Assembly: GCF_000196435.1 (NCBI RefSeq) | Contig: NC_010161.1 | Coordinates: 2,375,001-2,439,000, forward strand | Direction: 5' to 3' | Source of the DNA: Bartonella tribocorum CIP 105476 | GTDB lineage: Bacteria; Pseudomonadota; Alphaproteobacteria; Rhizobiales; Rhizobiaceae | Length of the DNA: 64,000 nt | Shown: positions 59,072 through 64,000 of the stretch, piece after piece | Layout: the number at the start of each line of letters is the position of its first letter | Position numbering within the stretch: position 1 is the first letter of the stretch | The notes under the pieces: generated by a model | Seen by the model: only the letters and a program-made list of their open reading frames with translations | Told to the model about the DNA's origin: nothing | Database searches by the model: none | Translations under genes and position numbers: made by a program

Positions 59072-61516
59072 TCAAAAGCGTTCTTCTTCGGCAGGGACTA
59101 AAATTTCTCGTTTTCCTGCATGATTTGCTGGACTAATAATACCTTCTTCTTCCATCCTCTCAATCAATGTTGCAGCACGGTTATAACCAATCCCTAACCG
59201 GCGTTGAATATAAGAGGTTGAAGCCTTACGATCACGAAGAACAATAGCAACAGCTTGGCTATAGGGATCATCCGCTGAAGGAGAAGCTGAAGAAACATCA
59301 GCACCATCTTCTTCTACTTCTTGGGTAATGGTTTCCAAATAATCAGGTCGTGCTTGCGCTTTGAGATGTGCAACGACCTGCTCCACTTCATCATCCGCAA
59401 CAAAAGGTCCATGCACACGCTGAATACGTCCTCCTCCCATCATAAAGAGCATATCTCCTTGTCCCAATAATTGCTCTGCTCCCTGTTCGCCCAGAATTGT
59501 TCGGCTATCAATTTTTGAACTGACGGAAAAAGAAATGCGTGTAGGAAAATTGGCTTTAATCGTTCCAGTAATAACATCAACAGAAGGACGCTGTGTCGCC
59601 ATAATCACATGGATACCGGCAGCACGTGCCATTTGTGCTAAACGTTGAACCGCGCCTTCAATATCTTTACCAGCGACCATCATCAAATCAGCCATTTCAT
59701 CAATAATGACAACGATATAGGGCATAGGACTAAAATCAAGTGTTTCCGTCTCATAAAGAGGCTCGCCAGTATCATGATCAAAGCCCACTTGAATTGTACG
59801 CACCATTGTTTCTCCTTGACCTTTTGACTCCTTGAGACGTGCATTAAATCCATCGATATTGCGAACGCCAAGTTTTGACATTTTACTGTAGCGCTCTTCC
59901 ATTTCACGAACAGCCCATTTAAGTGCAGTCACTGCTTTTTTAGGATCTGTCACCACGGGTGTTAACAAATGGGGAATGCCATCATAAACCGAAAGTTCAA
60001 GCATTTTCGGATCTACCATAATGAGACGACATTGTTCAGGCGTCATACGATAAAGCAATGATAAAATCATTGTATTAATAGCAACAGACTTTCCTGATCC
60101 TGTTGTACCAGCAACCAAAAGATGCGGCATTTTTGCTAAATCCGCAATAACAGCTTCTCCCCCGATTGTCTTGCCCAAAGCAAGCCCTAACTTTGCTTTG
60201 CTTTCAACAAATTCCTGCGCTTGCACAATTTCTCTTAAATAAACCATCTCACGCTTTGCATTAGGCAATTCTATTCCAATCACATTGCGCCCTGGAACCA
60301 CAGCAACACGCGCAGAAATCGCACGCATCGAGCGCGCAATATCATCTGCCAGACTAATGATACGAGAAGACTTAATGCCAGCAGCCGGTTCAAATTCATA
60401 TAAAGTGACCACGGGTCCAGGACAAGCATCGATAATTTTTCCTTTGACCCCAAAATCTAACAAAACCCCTTCAAGTTCCTGAGAATTTGCTTTTAAAGCA
60501 GCAGGAGAAAGTTTTGCATCCCGAACCGCGGGTGGTGGAACCGATAGGTAATCCAAAAGTGGAAGAACAAAACCACCATTTGCAGAAACTGTTAAAGACT
60601 TTCGACTTTTAACAGAAGAAGAAGCATGGACTTTATTTTGATTTTCCTCACACTTTTCTTTTTCATCCAAAAACGTTGGTTCAATCCGATCAAATGACTT
60701 GCCTTTCTCCTTACTCTGAGAATGCCTTTTAAAACAGAAAAAACGAAAAAAACGCGCTTGTAAAAAATAAAAAAGATGTAAAAGAGCACCAAAAGTTGTC
60801 GCAAAAAAACCATACTTCTCACGATCATCCTCAGCAGCATATTCCACATCTTCTTCTATCTCAAAAGCTGGATCAACGATTTCGTTTTTTGGAATGCTTT
60901 TTTCTTTTCTTTTCTTTCTTCTACGCCGCCATATTACATTGCCCGAAAAAGCAGCAATGAAAAAACCTAAAAGGATAAAAACAACACCGAAGAGAACCGT
61001 ATAAAATGGAGAAAGAAAAAGAGGAAAAATTGAAGAAGCAACACTTAAAACTTTATCTCCTAAAACCCCTCCCAAACCCATGGGCAATGGCCAATAAGTA
61101 AAAGAAGCAACAGGCGTCATAAGGGCAAAAGCCATTAAAAAACAAACTGTTGATACCCCCCACAAAAAAAAGCGCAAAGTCAAATTGTAGATATTCTTTT
61201 GTGCCAACAAGAGAAAAGACCAAAATAATGGCGGCAACAAAACAGCAAGACTTGCTAAGCCAAAAAACTGCATCATAAAATCTGAAAAAATTGCCCCCAA
61301 CCACCCCATAAGGTTTGTAACCTCATTTGTACTTGCATGGGTTAAAGAGGGATCAGCAACATTCCACGTCGCCAAAGCAAACACACAAAAAAGAATAAAG
61401 CCCAAAAGCCCAAGCCCAATAAACACACCAATCTGCCGTAAAAACATCTCAACAAGCCGAAAACCTTGAGAATCTTGCGCTTCCAACGAATCATAAGGAG
61501 AAGAACTTCGGTGCAT
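59072..61516 (-). CDS. ftsK: DNA translocase FtsK
   Basis: 814-residue septal translocase that pumps the terminus region through the closing septum. N-terminal four-helix membrane domain (to about residue 190), a linker (about 190-300), the alpha/beta motor with Walker A AGTTGSGKSVAIN (about 472) and IIDEMADLMM (about 605), and the C-terminal gamma winged helix (STSYIQRRLGIGYNRAA). Ends with LVPAEEERF. ATG 61516; weak ribosome site GATGG. Its 3' end and downstream flank are duplicated at 55943-56588, and normal neighbour lolA has been separated. Confidence 0.95.
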   Translation of the reverse strand: MHRSSSPYDSLEAQDSQGFRLVEMFLRQIGVFIGLGLLGFILFCVFALATWNVADPSLTHASTNEVTNLMGWLGAIFSDFMMQFFGLASLAVLLPPLFWSFLLLAQKNIYNLTLRFFLWGVSTVCFLMAFALMTPVASFTYWPLPMGLGGVLGDKVLSVASSIFPLFLSPFYTVLFGVVFILLGFFIAAFSGNVIWRRRRKKRKEKSIPKNEIVDPAFEIEEDVEYAAEDDREKYGFFATTFGALLHLFYFLQARFFRFFCFKRHSQSKEKGKSFDRIEPTFLDEKEKCEENQNKVHASSSVKSRKSLTVSANGGFVLPLLDYLSVPPPAVRDAKLSPAALKANSQELEGVLLDFGVKGKIIDACPGPVVTLYEFEPAAGIKSSRIISLADDIARSMRAISARVAVVPGRNVIGIELPNAKREMVYLREIVQAQEFVESKAKLGLALGKTIGGEAVIADLAKMPHLLVAGTTGSGKSVAINTMILSLLYRMTPEQCRLIMVDPKMLELSVYDGIPHLLTPVVTDPKKAVTALKWAVREMEERYSKMSKLGVRNIDGFNARLKESKGQGETMVRTIQVGFDHDTGEPLYETETLDFSPMPYIVVIIDEMADLMMVAGKDIEGAVQRLAQMARAAGIHVIMATQRPSVDVITGTIKANFPTRISFSVSSKIDSRTILGEQGAEQLLGQGDMLFMMGGGRIQRVHGPFVADDEVEQVVAHLKAQARPDYLETITQEVEEDGADVSSASPSADDPYSQAVAIVLRDRKASTSYIQRRLGIGYNRAATLIERMEEEGIISPANHAGKREILVPAEEERF

Positions 61517-62240
61517 CCATCAATTCCAAATACAAAGCTTTCACATTTAAAGAGCTATAACTTCCTTACCTCCCCCCAAAAGGATGAAGCTTACACTCAG
61601 CGCCGATCTATAAACAGTCATCTGTCAAAAATCCAACTTCTTAATCTAACACGTTCTCCCTTCTTCCCACTTCATATCATTCATATAATACCACCATTCT
61701 CAGGAACAATTCTTCATAAAACACGAAAAAAATCCCACCTTAAAAATATTTATCACACGCGCAATCAAAAAACACCTCATGTATAAAATTTAACATGGGT
61801 TGTAAAGTTTATGACAGCCCCTATCACTCTCCTAAACAGAAGGTTACGCTGCACCATGGTAATAATAAATTATTAATACCGTTTTAACCATCACGAATGA
61901 ACATAATTTTTTTATCTTCACCCTCAATGTACCCCTTCAAGACAAGCATATTAAAGGATATTCATACAAATTAAAAAATACACTCCCATCTTTATCTAAT
62001 TTTAGTTTTCTTTTCTATCAACCAAGTGTAAAAAGAGTTAAAGAAGATATTCAAAAAGGGCAGATCTGATAAATCTGTAAAGTGAGTCACACAAGGAAAG
62101 AAAAAGAGCTCTAAAACACTCATCTGTCATCAGATTGACACCCAAAAGACATCTTATTCAAAAAAAAGTCTTGTCTTTGTCAAGCGGGGAGAAAATTAAA
62201 ATATTGAAGATAATTTTAAAGAACAATATCTTTTAATTCT
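61517..62240. other. Divergent intergenic region ftsK / ubiH
   Basis: 724 bp. Should contain the ftsK promoter. Near 61605-61665 (TCTATAAACAGTCATCTGTC, TTCTTAATCTAACACGTTCT) is a weak member of repeat family B. No gene seen. Confidence 0.4.
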
Positions 62241-62303
62241 AAACAATGGAAAAAGCCTCGTAAATAATGGAAGAAGCCCCGTAAATAATGGAAGAAGCAT
62301 TGT
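62241..62303 (+). repeat. Triple 21-bp repeat carrying short upstream ORFs
   Basis: Three units of 21 bp (62241, 62262, 62283) of the form AAATAATGGAAGAAGCCCCGT. Each contains ATG-GAA-(A/G)AA-GC; the first two read MEKAS and MEEAP then TAA, the third runs out of frame across the ubiH start to a TAA at 62327. The GTG start of ubiH overlaps the third unit. Confidence 0.85.
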
Positions 62304-63579
62304 GTATTCTGATCACCATAAAGATGTAAAACCCAATAAAAAAATAAAATCTCATAAAATCAAGCAGTGTGACCTTCTCATTGCAGGGGGAGCGGCTGTC
62401 GGTTTAACACTCGCAATAGCACTCAAGCAAACAGCCCCTAATCTGAAAATAAATATCGTTGATGCTGCTCCACAAGGAGATATTCCTGCTTCTAATATAC
62501 GAACAATCGCCCTTGCTGCTGCTGCTGTTCGTATGTTAAAACAATTGCAATGTTGGGAACCTATACAACCCTATGCACAACCCATTCACTCTATGATCAT
62601 CACAGATACAAGCATAAGTGATCCTGTCAAACCAACTCTTTTAACCTTTGAAGGCGACATTACCCCCGGTGAACCCTTTGCAACTATGGTAGAACATAGA
62701 GAACTCATCAACACTTTAAAAAAACGTGTCAAAGATCTTGATATCCCTGTTATGGCAAACACACGTGTCATTGATTTTCATCAAGACAACCAATACATAG
62801 CTACCACTTTAAATAATGAAGAGATTTGGCAAACAAAATTGCTCATTGCAGCCGACGGAGCCCATTCAAAATTACGCCAAAAAGCAGGTCTTAAAAACTT
62901 TTCTCATGCCTATAAACAAACAGCAATCATCTGCACAGTTGAACATGAAAAACCCCATCATGGTCAAGCAATTCAACATTTTTTACCCGCTGGCCCTTTC
63001 GCTCTTCTCCCTCTCAAAGGCAACCGATCCGCCATTGTATGGAATGAAGACCATAAAACTGCGCAATATTACCTTAAAGCTGATGCACTGATTTTTGAAA
63101 CAGAACTCGAAAGACGCATTGGTCATCGATTAGGAAAACTCTCTTGGAATGGTGAACGTCAAGCTTTTCCCCTAAACCTTTCTTTAACACGTCAATGTAT
63201 TAAACCCCGTTTTGCCCTCATTGGAGATGCTGCCCATACCATCCACCCCATTGCAGGACAAGGACTCAATTTAGGATTACGTGATAGCGCTGCTCTCGCT
63301 GAAGTGATTATTGAAACAGCACGATTAGGTCTTGACATTGGCTCCCTCACCGCTTTAGAGCGCTATCAAAGCTGGAGACGTTTTGAAATTGTCCGTATGG
63401 CTTTAAGCAATGATTGGCTTAATAAACTTTTTTCTAACGATAATCTTCTCTTACGGATGCTTCGCGATACCGGTCTTGGTATTGTCAATCAAACGCCAAA
63501 AATAAAAAAATATTTCATTCAAGAAGCTGCTGGCCTTACCCCAAATGCGCCCCGTCTCCTAAACGGCTTCCCGCTTTAA
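62302..63579 (+). CDS. UbiH/UbiF-family FAD hydroxylase (ubiquinone synthesis)
   Basis: 425-residue flavoprotein monooxygenase that hydroxylates the ubiquinone ring precursor. Dinucleotide-binding LLIAGGAAVGLTLAIALKQ at about 27-45, DAAPQGD at the ribose-binding aspartate, the DG motif region (LLIAADGAHSKLRQKAG) and the second FAD motif FALIGDAAHTIHPIAGQGLNLGLRD are intact. GTG 62302 is taken as start because no other start precedes the Rossmann fold. Initiation sits in a triple repeat with upstream ORFs. A UbiH versus UbiF versus UbiL assignment is not possible by reading. Confidence 0.9.
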   Translation: MYSDHHKDVKPNKKIKSHKIKQCDLLIAGGAAVGLTLAIALKQTAPNLKINIVDAAPQGDIPASNIRTIALAAAAVRMLKQLQCWEPIQPYAQPIHSMIITDTSISDPVKPTLLTFEGDITPGEPFATMVEHRELINTLKKRVKDLDIPVMANTRVIDFHQDNQYIATTLNNEEIWQTKLLIAADGAHSKLRQKAGLKNFSHAYKQTAIICTVEHEKPHHGQAIQHFLPAGPFALLPLKGNRSAIVWNEDHKTAQYYLKADALIFETELERRIGHRLGKLSWNGERQAFPLNLSLTRQCIKPRFALIGDAAHTIHPIAGQGLNLGLRDSAALAEVIIETARLGLDIGSLTALERYQSWRRFEIVRMALSNDWLNKLFSNDNLLLRMLRDTGLGIVNQTPKIKKYFIQEAAGLTPNAPRLLNGFPL

Positions 63580-63879
63580 GCAAAAAATTCATCCCCTTTC
63601 ACTTTTTACAACCTTTGGCTCTTTTCCTTCCCCCTAAAGAACAAAAATTCCTCTTAAATCCAGTCTGTAAACAATCCGGATTCTTATCGCGTAGCTTTCA
63701 CTTGACTTCCCTCCCCGTATTTCACTGACCATAAAGCAAGCCACACAAGCCATACTTTAAGAACATTCACCACACACTGCAAAAACATATTATGCAAGAA
63801 TCTGATCACACTTCAAATGAAGCTATTTCACGGCATAACAAAATACACAAGACTTTCTTTATCAGACCAACTTCAACTT
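63580..63879. other. Downstream region with family-B repeat
   Basis: 300 bp. CTGTAAACAATCCGGATTCT followed by TATCGCG at 63664 and TTTCACTGACC near 63719 match 7845-7900 (TTTGTAAACAATCTGGATTC, TTCACTGAC), a second dispersed repeat. No gene. Confidence 0.4.
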
Positions 63880-64000
63880 ACAATGAATACTTCATCGTTC
63901 TCTTGTTGAATGAGAGAGCTGAAGATCATAAAAATACCCTCATTTCCAATCTCTTTCCTTTTGAAGCCATCAACATCACCCTTTACATGCCACAAATGAG
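63880..64000 (+). pseudogene. Integrase leader remnant, copy 19, cut by window end
   Basis: TGTTGAATGAGAGAGC, AATACCCTCATTTCCAATCT, CAACATCACCCTTTACATGC and CACAAATGAG follow the order of the leader (ATTGAATGAGAGCCC, TCTCATTTCAAACC, ATCACTTG..ACATGTCACAAGCG). Weak, truncated. Confidence 0.4.

Overview
The window is chromosomal DNA of a low-GC alphaproteobacterium, most likely a Bartonella species. The evidence is the rhizobial-type gene order (helicase - fdxA - carD; F1 ATP synthase atpHAGDC without F0 genes; ftsK - lolA - xth), the protein sequences, and the AT-rich intergenic DNA full of decayed integrase genes. Species cannot be fixed from reading alone.

Layout. 1-2.6 kb: end of a helicase gene, 7Fe ferredoxin fdxA and the CarD-type regulator. 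2.8-5.1 kb: two integrase remnants and blank DNA. 5.1-7.1 kb: rpmF (L32) with three truncated tandem copies of its own 3' part, then ispA. 7.4-11.7 kb: a small accessory segment (lipoprotein, MFS transporter, broken ORFs) between two directly oriented integrase remnants. 11.7-23 kb: ispG, a small anchored protein, an EmrAB-like efflux pair and atpHAGDC; upstream of the ATP synthase genes lie exactly 70 perfect copies of GCGACT. 23.6-25.9 kb: a decayed island (integrase remnants, DUF3987 fragment, ParDE-like toxin-antitoxin remnant) touching a duplicated piece of priA. 25.9-34.2 kb: priA, transaldolase, lptE, leuS, YggS. 34.4-36.5 kb: a yggS fragment, an integrase remnant and an extremely AT-rich cassette with a Gly-rich bacteriocin-like peptide and two paralogous small membrane proteins. 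36.8-41.7 kb: acs, ftsE, ftsX and a YdcF-like gene. 43-48 kb: a 1652-residue single-chain (type ISP-like) restriction-modification enzyme, bracketed by directly oriented integrase remnants. 49.7-55.9 kb: a MacB-MacA-OMF efflux operon, xth and lolA. 55.9-59.0 kb: nested integrase remnants and a displaced copy of the ftsK 3' end. 59.1-63.6 kb: ftsK and a UbiH-family hydroxylase.

The strongest unexplained signal is a dispersed family of about 19 recognisable copies, on both strands, of a roughly 150-bp leader plus the 5' part of a P4-type tyrosine integrase gene, all in gaps between housekeeping genes. Next to several of them, or in similar gaps, lie duplicated 3'-terminal fragments of the adjacent essential gene (priA, yggS, ftsK; rpmF in tandem without an integrase). 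I infer repeated integration and decay of a family of elements near the 3' ends of protein genes, with restriction-modification, efflux, toxin-antitoxin and bacteriocin-like cargo left between the scars. Essential genes remain intact throughout.
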